Shown one piece after another: positions 8,035 through 17,460 of a DNA stretch of 64,000 nt; within the stretch, counting starts at the first letter, position 1, and each line of letters begins with the position of its first letter. The DNA is from Sinorhizobium medicae (GTDB taxonomy: Bacteria; Pseudomonadota; Alphaproteobacteria; Rhizobiales; Rhizobiaceae): NCBI RefSeq assembly GCF_007827695.1, contig NZ_VITA01000004.1:124001-188000 (forward strand). Direction: 5' to 3'. A program made the translations under genes and the position numbers. The notes below the pieces were generated by a model. The model ran no database searches. It was not told the origin of the DNA and was given only the letters and a program-made list of their open reading frames with translations.

Positions 8035-11000
8035 CTAATGAAAATTGCGCCCTTTCGGCATGGCCTCGGCCACCTGAGCGGCTGCCTCGCCCTCGGGCTC
8101 TGCCCCGCCGGGCAGGCCGAGGCGCAATTGCCGGAGCTTTCTCTTTTCGCGAGCGTCCCCGCTCGGCCGCAAGGCTCCATCCGCGCGGTCGTTGGCGCCG
8201 AAACGCCGCGCCTCACGGCGCAGGAGGCCGAGCATCGGCGTTATATCCTCCAGATGATCGGCGACCACGTGAATGACGCCGCTCTGGTTCTGCAAGCGTC
8301 CACGTATTTTCACGAGCCGCGATCCCATGACCTGAGGCCGGTATTTCCGGAACGTCTTTTCCCAGACGATGATATTGGCGATTCCGGTTTCGTCCTCGAT
8401 CGTCATGAAGATGACTCCATTGGCGGAGCCCGGCCTCTGCCTGACCAGCACCAGACCCGCCACAGTTACCCATTTCCCCGTTGCAGTTGCCGCCAGATCC
8501 CGGCTGCGCAGGATCCCCGTTCGCGAGAAATCCTCCCGCATGAAAGAAACCGGGTGTGCCTTCAGGGAGAGCGTCAGGGTGCGATAATCATGAATGACCT
8601 GTTCGCCTGCCGGCATTTCGGGAAGAGCAACCTTGGGCTCGGCCCGCAGATCGAGAGAACCCGCCCCCTCGAAAAGCGGCAACCGCTCCACCGCCGATTG
8701 CTCGTCGAGGGCTTTCACCGCCCAGAGGGCCGCGCGCCGGTCGAGACCTAGCGATCGGAAAGCATCGGCATCCGCAAGGCGCTCCAGAACGGAGCGGGAA
8801 AGGCCGGAGCGAAACCATAGGTCATGAACGGAGCGATACCCCTCTCCCCGGCACGCGACGAGCGCCCCCATATCCGCTTGCTTAAGGCCCTTGACCAGCC
8901 GAAAGCCCAGCCGCACGGCCTTCCGGGTTTTGATCACCTCCCGCATATCGGCATGGCGCGGGTCGACAGACTCCTTTCGGAACTGGCCTTCGCCTTCGAG
9001 CAAGGCATCCCAATCCGAGTGGTTGATGTCGACCGGCAGCACTTTCACTCCGTGTTCCCGGGCATCGCGCACCAATTGCGCCGGCGCATAGAAACCCATG
9101 GGCTGCGCGTTCAGGAGCGCGGCGCAGAAAATGTCCGGATAATAGGTCTTGAGCCAGGCCGAGGCATAGACGAGAGAGGCGAAGGAGGCGGCATGGCTTT
9201 CGGGGAAGCCATATTCGCCGAATCCCTTGATCTGGTTGAAGCAGCGCTCGGCAAATTCCCTCTCGTAACCATTCGCGACCATGCCCTCGACCATCTTCCG
9301 CTCGAAGGTGTGGATCGTGCCGGTCCGCTTGAAGGTTGCCATGGCACGGCGCAGGCGGTCAGCCTCGCTGGGCGAGAAACCGGCGGCGGTGATCGCGATC
9401 TGCATCGCCTGTTCCTGGAACAGCGGCACGCCCAGCGTCCTTTCCAGGACCGCCTTCAATTCGGGGCTCGGATATTTGACCTTTTCGCCCTTGCGCTGTC
9501 CCTCGCGGCGTTTGAGATAGGGATGCACCATATTGCCCTGGATGGGTCCGGGCCGGACGATCGCAACCTCGATCACCAGATCGTACATCTCACGTGGCTG
9601 CAGGCGCGGCAGCATGCTCATCTGCGCCCGGCTTTCGATCTGGAAGACGCCGACCGTATCGGCACGGCAGATCATGTCGTAAACGGCCGGCTGGTGATCC
9701 TGATAGATTTCGGCCAGCGTTATCGGCTCGCCGTAATGCGCCTCCAGCAGCTTGAAGCCCTTGGCAAGGCAGGTCAGCATGCCGAGCGCCAGCACATCGA
9801 CCTTGAGGATCTTCAACTCGTCGAGATCGTCCTTGTCCCACTCGATCATGTAGCGGTCCGGCATGGCCGTATTCATGATCGGCACGACTTCGTCGAGCCT
9901 GTCGCGGGTAATCACGAAACCGCCCACATGCTGCGAGAGATGGCGCGGATAGTTCATGAGCAGGCTGGCATAGGCAAGGACGCGCCGCGTCGACGGGTCC
10001 GCCGCGTCGAGTCCCGCTCCCCTGGCCTGTTCCTCTGTGAAGGGCGAGTTCCCCCAGCCCCAGATGGAGCTGACGAGGGCCGACTGTACATCCTCGGAAA
10101 ACCCGAAGGCCTTGGCGACTTCGCGCCCGGCGGACCGTGAGCGATAGCTGATCACCGCAGCCGCAAGGCCCGCATGCTCCTTGCCGTAGGTCCTGTAGAT
10201 ATACTGGATCACCTCTTCGCGCCGCTCATGCTCGAAATCGACGTCGATATCGGGCGGCTCGTCGCGATCCTTCGACAGGAAGCGGTCGAACAGCAGCGTG
10301 AATTTCTGCGGATCGACATCGGTGATGCCGAGACAGAAACAGACCGAGGAATTGGCCGCCGACCCCCGCCCCTGGCAGAGAATCTTCTCGCTTCGGGCAA
10401 ATTTCACAAGCTTGTGGACGGTCAGGAAGTAAGGCTCGTATTTCTTGTCGTTGATAAGCTCGAGTTCGTACTCGATCTGACGCTGCACCTTTTCCGGCAC
10501 GCCTTCGGGATAGCGCTCGGCGGCACCTTCCGAGACGAGCCTCCGCAAGCTTTCGGCCGGCGTCTCACCCCCGGCGTTTTCATCCGGATATTGATGCCTG
10601 AGCTCGTCGAGGCTGAAGGCGAGATGCCTGAAAAATTTCTGCGTATTGGCAATCGCCTCGGGATAGTCGCTGAAAAGCCGCGCCATTTCCCTCGGACTCT
10701 TCAGATGCCTTTCGGCATTCTTCTGCAGCAGGAAGCCGGCGCCGGCGACCGGCACATGTTCCCGTATCGCGGTCACGACATCTGCAAGCGGTCTGTAATC
10801 CGGATCGTGATAAAGCGCGTCATTGGTGGCGAGTAACCCGATGCCGGCTTTTCGGGCGACCGTGGCCAGCACGGCGAAATCATGCCGGTCGAAACCGTCA
10901 TAGCGCGGCGCCAGGCCGAGATAGAGCCGATTGCCGGCATGTTCCTGCAGCTTCCCGAGCAGTGGCTTGAGGCTCTCCGGTTCCGGCCGTACCCTATCCG

Positions 11001-11385
11001 GCATGACGATCAGGAGAAGCTCCTCCTGCCATTCGAGAAGATCGGCGAGATGGAGCGTGCAATCGCCCGTCTTCGAACGCAGGTTACCGGCGCTGAGCAG
11101 GCGGCAGAGATGCCCCCACCCCCGCCGGTTCCTCGGATAGGCGAGCACGTCCGGAGTACCGTCGGCAAAAACCAGACGGGCGCCCGGCTGGAAAGGATAG
11201 TTCTCCATTTTCGCCTTGGCATGGGCTCTCACCACACCGGCAACGCTGTTGCGGTCGGCAATACCGAGACCGGCAAGCCTCGCCTTCTTGGCGAAGACGA
11301 CCATTTCCTCGGCCGGCGCCGCCCCTTCGAGAAAAGAGAAATTCGTGCACGCACCGAGTTCGTAGAAGGCAGTATCCCCGCTCAT
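8035..11385 (-). CDS. dnaE2: Error-prone DNA polymerase III alpha subunit DnaE2 (ImuC)
   Basis: I start at ATG 11385 ([11 protein letters not shown]), with GGAG seven bases upstream and the imuB stop overlapping as ATGA. The frame is open upstream but that part lies inside imuB. The 1116-residue protein has an N-terminal PHP domain ([19 protein letters not shown]), the C-family polymerase catalytic region with PDIDVDF near residue 377, a helix-hairpin-helix region and a late OB fold ([16 protein letters not shown]). DnaE2 does translesion synthesis with ImuA and ImuB in the SOS response. It is the third gene of a LexA-controlled cassette and is distinct from the replicative DnaE. Confidence 0.96.
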   Translation of the reverse strand: MSGDTAFYELGACTNFSFLEGAAPAEEMVVFAKKARLAGLGIADRNSVAGVVRAHAKAKMENYPFQPGARLVFADGTPDVLAYPRNRRGWGHLCRLLSAGNLRSKTGDCTLHLADLLEWQEELLLIVMPDRVRPEPESLKPLLGKLQEHAGNRLYLGLAPRYDGFDRHDFAVLATVARKAGIGLLATNDALYHDPDYRPLADVVTAIREHVPVAGAGFLLQKNAERHLKSPREMARLFSDYPEAIANTQKFFRHLAFSLDELRHQYPDENAGGETPAESLRRLVSEGAAERYPEGVPEKVQRQIEYELELINDKKYEPYFLTVHKLVKFARSEKILCQGRGSAANSSVCFCLGITDVDPQKFTLLFDRFLSKDRDEPPDIDVDFEHERREEVIQYIYRTYGKEHAGLAAAVISYRSRSAGREVAKAFGFSEDVQSALVSSIWGWGNSPFTEEQARGAGLDAADPSTRRVLAYASLLMNYPRHLSQHVGGFVITRDRLDEVVPIMNTAMPDRYMIEWDKDDLDELKILKVDVLALGMLTCLAKGFKLLEAHYGEPITLAEIYQDHQPAVYDMICRADTVGVFQIESRAQMSMLPRLQPREMYDLVIEVAIVRPGPIQGNMVHPYLKRREGQRKGEKVKYPSPELKAVLERTLGVPLFQEQAMQIAITAAGFSPSEADRLRRAMATFKRTGTIHTFERKMVEGMVANGYEREFAERCFNQIKGFGEYGFPESHAASFASLVYASAWLKTYYPDIFCAALLNAQPMGFYAPAQLVRDAREHGVKVLPVDINHSDWDALLEGEGQFRKESVDPRHADMREVIKTRKAVRLGFRLVKGLKQADMGALVACRGEGYRSVHDLWFRSGLSRSVLERLADADAFRSLGLDRRAALWAVKALDEQSAVERLPLFEGAGSLDLRAEPKVALPEMPAGEQVIHDYRTLTLSLKAHPVSFMREDFSRTGILRSRDLAATATGKWVTVAGLVLVRQRPGSANGVIFMTIEDETGIANIIVWEKTFRKYRPQVMGSRLVKIRGRLQNQSGVIHVVADHLEDITPMLGLLRREARRFGANDRADGALRPSGDAREKRKLRQLRLGLPGGAEPEGEAAAQVAEAMPKGRNFH

Positions 11386-12941
11386 GCGAAAACTCCATGC
11401 ATGAACCAGCGGGGCGAGGCGGTCTCTCTTCCATAAAGGCCTTCGCGAAACAGCCAGAAGCGGCGGCCCTCCTGGTCCTCGATCCGAAAATAATCGCGCG
11501 TCGGATGGCCCTCCCCATCGATCCACCATTCGGCGGCGACGCGCTCCGGTCCCTCGGCACGGGCAACGCGATACCGGGTCTTGCGCCAGTTGAAGCTGCG
11601 CGGCGCGCCCTCGGGTACTTCGGCCGTCGCCTCCACCGGTTCGGGATGCGCGAAAATCCGAAGCGGGCGGTTTTCGGGGAAAGCCCTCTCTCCAAGGGGA
11701 GGTGATCCCAGGATCGCGGCCACGTCCGTTACGGCGGCAAATCCCCCGGCCCGTTCCGGTAGGTGGCTTTCCATAAGGGTCGCCTGCATCAGACAATCCG
11801 GCCCGAAGCGGGCGGAGACCTTGTCGACGAAAGCCGCCAGCGGCTGGCTTTCGTCGGGAACGCCGGAAAAATCCTGTTGCGCAGGATCGAGCCTCTCGCT
11901 TCTGAGAACCGAGAGCCTGACGATCTCGAAACCATACCCGGCATCCAGATCGTCATGAACCGCCTGCAGCCGTTCGCGAAAGAGGGCGGCGATACGGATG
12001 GCATCGTTCAAGGGCACGGCTGCGTGCGCTCGGACGCGAAATACCCGGCCATCGACGCGGAACAGGAGAAGCTCGAAGAGCCGCCCGCCTTCGCCATGCC
12101 GCTCCAGCGAGGAACGGACATCCCTGGCGAGATGCCGGGTCAGTTCGAGAATGTATTCCTCGTCCTGCAGCGGTTCGGCGAGCCGGCGCTCGGCCGAGAA
12201 ACTCGGCACGGGCAGCCGGGGCGAAAGCGGCTCCTCCTCCAAGCCCCTTGCCTGATCGAGCCTCAGAAGAAGGATGGAGCCGAAGCGGCGCGCGAGCGGC
12301 GCCCGCGGCGCTTCGAGAAGATCGCCGATTTGCTTCAGCCCGACCCGTTCGAGGGCGGCAGCAGTTTCCGCCGGCAGCCGCAACGCGGCGACCGGCAAGG
12401 GCGCAAGGAGCGGATCTCCATCTCCCGGCGCGATGACATCTGCATCGCCGTAACGGGTGGCCGCCCAGGAGAGGCCGGCTGCGGAGGAAACGGTTGCCCG
12501 CGCTTCGACGCCGAGAGAGAAAAGGCGCGACAGAACATCGCTGACGAGCGCCTTCTCGCCGCCATGAAGATGGGCGCAGCCGGTGATGTCGAGGAACAGG
12601 CCGTCCTTGCCGTCGAGTGCCACGAGCGGCGTATAGCGGTCGCACCAGTCGGCAAGCGCCTCCAGAAAGGCCTGATCGGCGGCCGGATCGAAGGCGATCA
12701 CGTCGAGAGAGGGACACATGGCGCGGGCTTCCGCCGCCCCCTGGCCACGCTTCAGGCCGACACGCTCCGCAACAGTATCGAGCGCGACGAGCCGCATAGC
12801 ATTGTCGAGCTTGGCGGCGAAGACGACGGGCGGATGGTCAGGACGCCCGCGGGAAAGCCAGGAGGCGCCCCAACGAATGCGCGCGATGCGATCGGCCGGC
12901 AGATGCGGAAAGTGGATCGACAGGATCCGTTGGCTCATCAT
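11382..12941 (-). CDS. imuB: ImuB, Y-family-like translesion accessory protein
   Basis: I start at ATG 12941 ([19 protein letters not shown]), the conserved N-terminus of the family, giving 519 residues; the second Met (12938) is equally possible. The fold is that of a Y-family polymerase, but the N-terminal catalytic acidic residue is replaced (ILSIHFPHL) and the SIDE region reads [11 protein letters not shown], as in the catalytically inactive ImuB group. ImuB is the hub that links DnaE2 to the beta clamp and ImuA. The start lies inside imuA (104-base overlap) and the stop overlaps dnaE2 by four bases, so the cassette is tightly coupled. Confidence 0.94.
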   Translation of the reverse strand: MMSQRILSIHFPHLPADRIARIRWGASWLSRGRPDHPPVVFAAKLDNAMRLVALDTVAERVGLKRGQGAAEARAMCPSLDVIAFDPAADQAFLEALADWCDRYTPLVALDGKDGLFLDITGCAHLHGGEKALVSDVLSRLFSLGVEARATVSSAAGLSWAATRYGDADVIAPGDGDPLLAPLPVAALRLPAETAAALERVGLKQIGDLLEAPRAPLARRFGSILLLRLDQARGLEEEPLSPRLPVPSFSAERRLAEPLQDEEYILELTRHLARDVRSSLERHGEGGRLFELLLFRVDGRVFRVRAHAAVPLNDAIRIAALFRERLQAVHDDLDAGYGFEIVRLSVLRSERLDPAQQDFSGVPDESQPLAAFVDKVSARFGPDCLMQATLMESHLPERAGGFAAVTDVAAILGSPPLGERAFPENRPLRIFAHPEPVEATAEVPEGAPRSFNWRKTRYRVARAEGPERVAAEWWIDGEGHPTRDYFRIEDQEGRRFWLFREGLYGRETASPRWFMHGVFA

Positions 12942-13794
12942 TTGTCTGAAGAGCGGCGTTCCAGCGCTCGTCGAGTGCGTAGAAGCGGCGGTCATGGGCG
13001 TTCCATTCAAGAAAGATGTCGTCGGAGGCTTGAAGCCTGCTTTTTTCGACAAGGAGGTGAAAGACGGGATGGCCGATGCTGCCGCAAAGCACCGAGCCGT
13101 CGGGAAGAGGACGTTCGCCGGCCGGCGCCGGCTTGACCTGAAAACGGAAAAAGGCGCTGCTCGCCTCCTCCTCGCCCGCCTGGCGGAAGACGAGGAGAGG
13201 CACGCCGCCCGCCCGGGCCCTCACATGCAGCCGCCGGCTCTCGCTCAGGGCCAGGGAGGCAGGATTGCCGCGGATTTCCAGAACGACCGCGGCGAAGACC
13301 GGCACCGAAAGAGCCGTTTCGGCGATCCAGAGCGCATCCTTGACCGTGCGTGCCGAAACGAAGAGGAAGCGTTGGACGTCGAGCCCATAGGCCTTGAGGC
13401 CAGGCGCATATGGCTGACCCGCCTCACGGGCGGCAAGCGTCTGGCTGATCCAAAGGACCGGAGCCAGACAGCCACTCTCCTTTTTCTGCCGCTGATAGAG
13501 CGCCGCAAGGGCCGCCACGAAACCGACGGCGGCCCCCGCATCGCGGGTTTCCGCATTGCGAATCTCCATCATGCCCCCGAACGGCAATCCGCCGTTCAGG
13601 ACCTCATCGAGCTTCGGGACGCCCAGTGGCAGAACCTCGGGGCGGGAAGCCTCTTCCTTTCCCCGGCGAAAACCGGCGGGATCGGCCGCCTTGGCCACCG
13701 CCCGGGCGCATCCCTGCAGCCCGCGATCTTCGATCCGCGCAATGGTTTCGCGAAGGGAAAGAACAGTTTGCCGTTGCACGGCGTTTCCGGCCAT
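12838..13794 (-). CDS. imuA: ImuA, RecA-like SOS mutagenesis protein
   Basis: I start at ATG 13794 (MAGNAVQRQTVLSLRETI), with GGAG nine bases upstream, giving 318 residues; a TTG five codons earlier is less likely. The protein has the RecA-like core LPLGVPKLDEVLNGGLPFGGMMEIRN, but the P-loop is degenerate, as is usual in this family. ImuA is required with ImuB and DnaE2 for damage-induced mutagenesis. A consensus alphaproteobacterial LexA site lies 21 bases upstream of the start and should control the whole imuA-imuB-dnaE2 operon. Confidence 0.93.
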   Translation of the reverse strand: MAGNAVQRQTVLSLRETIARIEDRGLQGCARAVAKAADPAGFRRGKEEASRPEVLPLGVPKLDEVLNGGLPFGGMMEIRNAETRDAGAAVGFVAALAALYQRQKKESGCLAPVLWISQTLAAREAGQPYAPGLKAYGLDVQRFLFVSARTVKDALWIAETALSVPVFAAVVLEIRGNPASLALSESRRLHVRARAGGVPLLVFRQAGEEEASSAFFRFQVKPAPAGERPLPDGSVLCGSIGHPVFHLLVEKSRLQASDDIFLEWNAHDRRFYALDERWNAALQTNDEPTDPVDPLSASAGRSHRAHSLGRLLAFPRAS

Positions 13795-13814
13795 GACGGT
13801 CAACTCCAATCTAT

Positions 13815-13829
13815 GTTCCTGTTATGTTC
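13815..13829. promoter_or_regulatory. LexA (SOS) box of the imuA-imuB-dnaE2 operon
   Basis: GTTC at 13815-13818, seven bases, then GTTC at 13826-13829: an exact GTTC-N7-GTTC direct repeat, the LexA site of alphaproteobacteria. Its position just upstream of imuA is where a repressor would block transcription. Confidence 0.88.
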
Positions 13830-13961
13830 TTATGGATTCCAGAGCTGCCCTCAGGAGTCAACAACCAATCTTGGGAATATATTCCCGCCTCCTGACGAGC
13901 GAGAATTCATCACTCGAAAAACCGGGGCAAAATCGCTATATGAGGGCAACAAGGAGTGCCC

Positions 13962-14396
13962 ATGGCCCGCATTGACCAGACCGATGATTGGCGGGAACGC
14001 CACGCACCGACGCTTACCGTATTCGAACAGCTCGCGTTTGAAGCCTACAGCCATCTGCCTGAGGAATTCCGCAAGCTGACGACGGATCTCACGATCGAAG
14101 TCGCCGAATTTCCAAGCGACGATGTCTTCGAAGACATGGCGCTCGAAACGCCGTTCGACCTCCTCGGCCTGTTCGAGGGCCGCGGCCTCGGCGAACGCTT
14201 CACCATGGAAACCGGGGAGTTCCCGAACCGGATCACCCTCTATCGCCGTCCGATCATCGACTACTGGGCCGAAAACGAGGAAACGCTCGGCGACATCATC
14301 ACCCATGTACTCATCCACGAGATCGGCCATCATTTCGGCCTGTCGGATGACGACATGGAACGGATCGAGGCTAGCGTGGAGCACGTGGGCGGCTGA
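13962..14396 (+). CDS. Small zincin-like metallopeptidase (Zincin_1/DUF1025)
   Basis: The start at ATG 13962 (MARIDQTDDW) follows AAGGAG by five bases and gives 144 residues. HEIGHHFGLSDDDME near residue 122 holds the HExxH zinc motif plus an acidic DDxxME segment, and TDLTIEVAEFP and ITLYRRPI match the small PF06262 metallopeptidase family. No signal peptide is seen, so it is cytoplasmic. The substrate is unknown in the family. It lies divergent from the SOS cassette but outside its operator side. Confidence 0.88.
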   Translation: MARIDQTDDWRERHAPTLTVFEQLAFEAYSHLPEEFRKLTTDLTIEVAEFPSDDVFEDMALETPFDLLGLFEGRGLGERFTMETGEFPNRITLYRRPIIDYWAENEETLGDIITHVLIHEIGHHFGLSDDDMERIEASVEHVGG

Positions 14397-14441
14397 GGCC
14401 TGTTGAGATTCGGGATACCCGCCGCGGCCTGTTTGATTTCC

Positions 14442-14474
14442 TCATCCCTGTGCTCGCAACAAGCACAGGGATGA
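14442..14474. terminator. Hairpin between convergent genes
   Basis: A perfect 13-bp stem (TCATCCCTGTGCT at 14442-14454 with AGCACAGGGATGA at 14462-14474) and a seven-base loop lies between the metallopeptidase gene and the minus-strand DUF1737 gene. No U-tract follows on either strand, so it may protect 3' ends or terminate inefficiently. Confidence 0.55.
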
Positions 14475-14584
14475 AGGGAGAGGAGAGGCTTCAGTCTCCA
14501 ATACCTTAATAGTCTTAGTCTAGTGCGCTCAGGCGCTCACACCTCTTTACCCGCTTGAGGCGTAAACTCACCCGAAAACGATCC

Positions 14585-14791
14585 CTACTGTTCCGACAGT
14601 TTCATATCCGGATGGTAATCCTTGCCCTCCACGTCCTTCACCACCGCCTGGCCGCATTGCATATGCTGGGTGTCGGCATTGAAGGCGTAGGTCGTCGGGC
14701 CATGCAGCGTCCACCCCTGGTTCAATGCCGCCGTCACCTTGTGACAGAAGGAGGCATCGTCGGGGCCGGTTAGAAAGCGGTAGAGTTTCAA
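14585..14791 (-). CDS. DUF1737 domain-containing small protein
   Basis: The protein has 68 residues. The N-terminal MKLYRFLTGPDDASFCHKV and the following LNQGWTLHGPTTYAF match the DUF1737 family, whose members contact nucleic acid or nothing yet known. The start overlaps the stop of the upstream CitE-like gene by four bases (ATGA), so it is translated from the same message. No function is assigned. Confidence 0.85.
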   Translation of the reverse strand: MKLYRFLTGPDDASFCHKVTAALNQGWTLHGPTTYAFNADTQHMQCGQAVVKDVEGKDYHPDMKLSEQ

Positions 14792-15693
14792 GATCTTGCC
14801 TTTCGCTTTTCGATGATCTCCGCCTTGGCGGCGATTTTCATCGCCTGCTCGAGGTGGAGGCGCTCGACCATGCGGCCATGAAGATTGATGACGCCCTTTC
14901 CGGCATTTTCCGGCAGGCTGAAGGCCTCGATGATCGAAAGCGCCTCCTCGATCGCCGCCTCTTCCAGGCCGAAATACCGATTGGCCGCATCGATCTGGGC
15001 CGGATGAATCAGCATCTTGCCGTCATAGCCCATATCGCGTCCCTGCCGGCACTCCGTGTCAAAGCCTTCCGGATCGCGGAAATCATTGAAGACGGCATCG
15101 ATCACGTCGAGCCCGCTGCCGCGCGCGGCAAGAAGAATCTGCATCAGCCAGGGGACGAGATAGTTACGGCCGGGAAGGGCGGGTACGCCCGTCTCCTTGC
15201 GGAGATCGTTCAGCCCGACGACGAAGCAATCCAGCCGTCCGCCGAAGGTGCGGCCGGTCTCGGCGATGGCCGGTCCGTTTACGACCCCGCGCGGCGTCTC
15301 GATCATCGCCCAGAGCCTCAGTTCTTCCGGGGCATCCCTTTCCGAAAGCCAGTCGAGAACGCGCTGGATATCGGCAGGGCTTTCGACCTTTGGCAGGAGG
15401 ATAGCATCGGGCCGCGCGGCAAGCGCCGCTGCGAGATCGGCCTCGCCGAAGTCCGAACCCGCCGCATTGACGCGGATGATCGTTTCGGCCTGCGGCCGGT
15501 TGCCGGCAAGATGACGGACGAGCGCATCGCGTGCCTCGCCCTTCCGGTCCGGCGAGACGGCGTCCTCGAGGTCGAAGATCACGGCGTCCGCCGCCAGATC
15601 GCGGACCTTGGCGAGCGCGCGCTGATTGTCGGCCGGAACCGAGAGCACCGAACGGCGCAGCCGCACGGGGTGATGGTCGATCGCTCTCGTCAT
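14788..15693 (-). CDS. HpcH/HpaI aldolase / CitE-like CoA ester lyase
   Basis: I prefer ATG 15693 (MTRAIDHHPVRLRRSVL), preceded by AGGG at six bases, giving 301 residues; ATG 15708 is possible. It is a CitE/Mcl-type TIM barrel with RRSVLSVPADNQRAL, DAVIFDLEDAVSPDRK (metal and substrate site), LPKVESPADI, LWAMIETPRGVVN and DGKMLIHPAQID. Family members cleave or hydrolyse malyl-CoA, citramalyl-CoA or similar esters using Mg2+. The true substrate cannot be read from the sequence. It is coupled to the DUF1737 gene downstream. Confidence 0.88.
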   Translation of the reverse strand: MTRAIDHHPVRLRRSVLSVPADNQRALAKVRDLAADAVIFDLEDAVSPDRKGEARDALVRHLAGNRPQAETIIRVNAAGSDFGEADLAAALAARPDAILLPKVESPADIQRVLDWLSERDAPEELRLWAMIETPRGVVNGPAIAETGRTFGGRLDCFVVGLNDLRKETGVPALPGRNYLVPWLMQILLAARGSGLDVIDAVFNDFRDPEGFDTECRQGRDMGYDGKMLIHPAQIDAANRYFGLEEAAIEEALSIIEAFSLPENAGKGVINLHGRMVERLHLEQAMKIAAKAEIIEKRKARS

Positions 15694-15835
15694 GCCGTTC
15701 CCTGTCATGGCATTCGTTGTGCCTGCCTTTCAACCTTTGCGCAAGACGAGACAAGCTATGCGCAAGACGCGATAGGCGGACCCTCTTGCAAGCCGCATCG
15801 CCAACACCCACATGGCCGATAGAAAGGTGACGCAC

Positions 15836-16090
15836 ATGCAAAGCATTCGCTCTGTTCTCTTCACGGCCGCCGCCATCACCATCACGCTCGTGGCCTTCGT
15901 CTTTACCGCCTCGCTCGCCCTGGCGCTGGCAGGGATTGCGGCCGTCGTCGCGATCGGCAGCGCCATCGCCGCAAAGCTCAACCCGCGGCCGATCCACGCC
16001 AGCACGCGCGCCGAGGCAAGGCCGGCAGGCGTCCCCCCGCGCGAGATGCGGATCTGGAACGACGGTCGGGGCACGATCATCGATCTCTAG
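15836..16090 (+). CDS. Small membrane protein of unknown function
   Basis: The start at ATG 15836 (MQSIRSVLFTAAA) follows AAAGGTG by seven bases and gives 84 residues. Residues about 5-50 are continuously hydrophobic, enough for two membrane helices, followed by a basic tail (KLNPRPIHASTRAEARP) and a short EMRIWNDGRGTIIDL end. I do not recognise the family. Its closeness to leuD downstream may be incidental. Confidence 0.6.
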   Translation: MQSIRSVLFTAAAITITLVAFVFTASLALALAGIAAVVAIGSAIAAKLNPRPIHASTRAEARPAGVPPREMRIWNDGRGTIIDL

Positions 16091-16240
16091 ATTAGAATTG
16101 GCTGCCGGAGCGGGATTGAAGAGAAGCGTGAAGCGGTTTTCCGCCCTGCTCCCTCTCGAAGAGAGCAGATTCTCCTTCATTTCGGCGCAAAACTGATCTA
16201 AACGCTTACCAACATTTCCGCTGAAATCGAAGGCCAAGTC

Positions 16241-16846
16241 ATGGACAAGTTCGTCAAGCTCACCGGCGTTGCCGCTCCCCTGCCCGTCGTCAACATCGAC
16301 ACGGACATGATCATTCCGAAGGACTACCTGAAGACGATCAAACGCACCGGTCTTGGCACGGGTCTTTTCGCGGAAGCGCGCTACAACGAGGACGGCAGCC
16401 CCAACCCGGATTTCGTGCTCAACAAGCCCGCCTACCAGAATGCAAAGATTCTCGTCGCCGGCGACAATTTCGGCTGTGGCTCCTCGCGCGAGCATGCTCC
16501 CTGGGCTCTTCTCGATTTCGGCATCCGCTGCGTCATCTCGACCTCCTTCGCCGACATCTTCTACAACAACTGTTTCAAGAACGGCATCTTGCCCATCGTC
16601 GTCAGCCAGGAAGACCTCGACAAGCTGATGGACGACGCGAGCCGCGGCTCCAACGCCGTCTTGACGATCGATCTGGAAGCGCTGGAAATCACCGGGCCGG
16701 ACGGCGGCTCGATCAAGTTCGAGGTCGATGCCTTCAAGCGCCATTGCCTGCTGAACGGCCTCGACGATATCGGCCTCACGCTCGAAAAGGGTCGCTCCAT
16801 CGACAATTTCGAGAAGGCGACCGCCGCCTCGCGCCCTTGGGCCTGA
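16241..16846 (+). CDS. leuD: 3-isopropylmalate dehydratase small subunit LeuD
   Basis: The protein has 201 residues, the normal LeuD length. [16 protein letters not shown] and [17 protein letters not shown] are the swivel-domain signatures, and the latter loop lines the active site. With LeuC it isomerises 2- to 3-isopropylmalate in leucine synthesis. LeuC is encoded in this same window about 31 kb away (47021-48430, minus strand), so the two subunits are not in one operon. Confidence 0.97.
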   Translation: MDKFVKLTGVAAPLPVVNIDTDMIIPKDYLKTIKRTGLGTGLFAEARYNEDGSPNPDFVLNKPAYQNAKILVAGDNFGCGSSREHAPWALLDFGIRCVISTSFADIFYNNCFKNGILPIVVSQEDLDKLMDDASRGSNAVLTIDLEALEITGPDGGSIKFEVDAFKRHCLLNGLDDIGLTLEKGRSIDNFEKATAASRPWA

Positions 16847-16854
16847 ACTGCCGG

Positions 16855-17235
16855 ATGACGCGCAAGCTCATCTCGTCCGGTTCTCCCTTCGAAAGGACGG
16901 CAGGCTATTCGCGTGCCGTCGTGAAAGGCGACTGGTGCTTCGTCTCCGGCACGACCGGCTACGACTACGCCACCATGACCATGCCGGAAACGGTGGAGGA
17001 ACAGGCACGCAACTGCCTGAAGACGATCGAAGACGCCCTGGAACAAGCCGGTTTCTCGCTGTCGGACGTCGTGCGCAACCATTACTACGTCACCGATGCG
17101 AGCTTTGCCGACCGCGTCTTCCCAATCTTCGGCGAGACCTTCGGCGACATCCGCCCGGCCGCAACGATGATCGTCTGCGACCTCATCCGATCGGAAATGC
17201 TGATCGAGATCGAGGTCACGGCGTTTCGCGGCTAA
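16855..17235 (+). CDS. RidA/YjgF family protein
   Basis: I start at ATG 16855 (MTRKLISSGSPFER), eight bases after leuD; the upstream extension of the frame lies inside leuD. The 126-residue protein has WCFVSGTTGYD, QARNCLKTIEDALEQAG, VVRNHYYVTD and RPAATMIVCDL, with the conserved Arg of RidA that contacts the imine/enamine carboxylate. RidA proteins hydrolyse reactive 2-aminoacrylate-type intermediates. Linkage to leuD suggests a role in amino acid metabolism. Confidence 0.9.
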   Translation: MTRKLISSGSPFERTAGYSRAVVKGDWCFVSGTTGYDYATMTMPETVEEQARNCLKTIEDALEQAGFSLSDVVRNHYYVTDASFADRVFPIFGETFGDIRPAATMIVCDLIRSEMLIEIEVTAFRG

Positions 17236-17326
17236 GCCGCTTCGCGTCGTTCGACCGAAGGCCGCATCCAAGCGGTGCGAATCGTTTTTCATTGACCGCG
17301 ATCCCCGCCTCGCGCTATCAAACAAT

Positions 17327-17378
17327 CCGTGGTGATTTGGCCGGCCGGCTTGCAGCCACGTTAAAGAAGTCGCTAAAG
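17327..17378 (+). ncRNA. SAM-II riboswitch (metA leader)
   Basis: The segment has the SAM-II consensus: the P1 stem CGTGG at 17328-17332 pairs with CCACG at 17356-17360, GGTGATTTGG follows the first strand, GGCTTGCAGCC precedes the second, and TTAAAGAAG...GCTAAA forms the pseudoknot strand. SAM-II aptamers bind S-adenosylmethionine and repress methionine genes in alphaproteobacteria. It is followed by a terminator and then metA. Confidence 0.93.
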
Positions 17379-17404
17379 GGCCGAGGGAACGATAGATTTC
17401 CGAG

Positions 17405-17438
17405 GACCGGTCGCGATGGTTTCGCCGCCGGTTTTTTT
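17405..17438 (+). terminator. Terminator in the metA leader
   Basis: An ACCGG/CCGGT stem, with inner GCGA/TCGC pairing, runs into seven T residues at about 17431-17438, between the SAM-II aptamer and the metA start 22 bases on. It fits premature termination, although the SAM-II pseudoknot does not overlap this stem directly, so constitutive partial termination is also possible. Confidence 0.7.
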
Positions 17439-17460
17439 GTATTTGATCGAGTGGACACCC

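Noticed and set aside
8824-10140. A plus-strand open frame of 438 codons opposite dnaE2
   Set aside because: dnaE2 is intact on the other strand with all polymerase motifs. The antisense product is His/Arg-rich low-quality sequence without a ribosome site.
16101-16200. A GGAGCGGG...CCGCCCTGCTCC inverted-repeat-like stretch before leuD
   Set aside because: The arms are imperfect and the loop is long. It may belong to a dispersed rhizobial motif, but I could not define ends.
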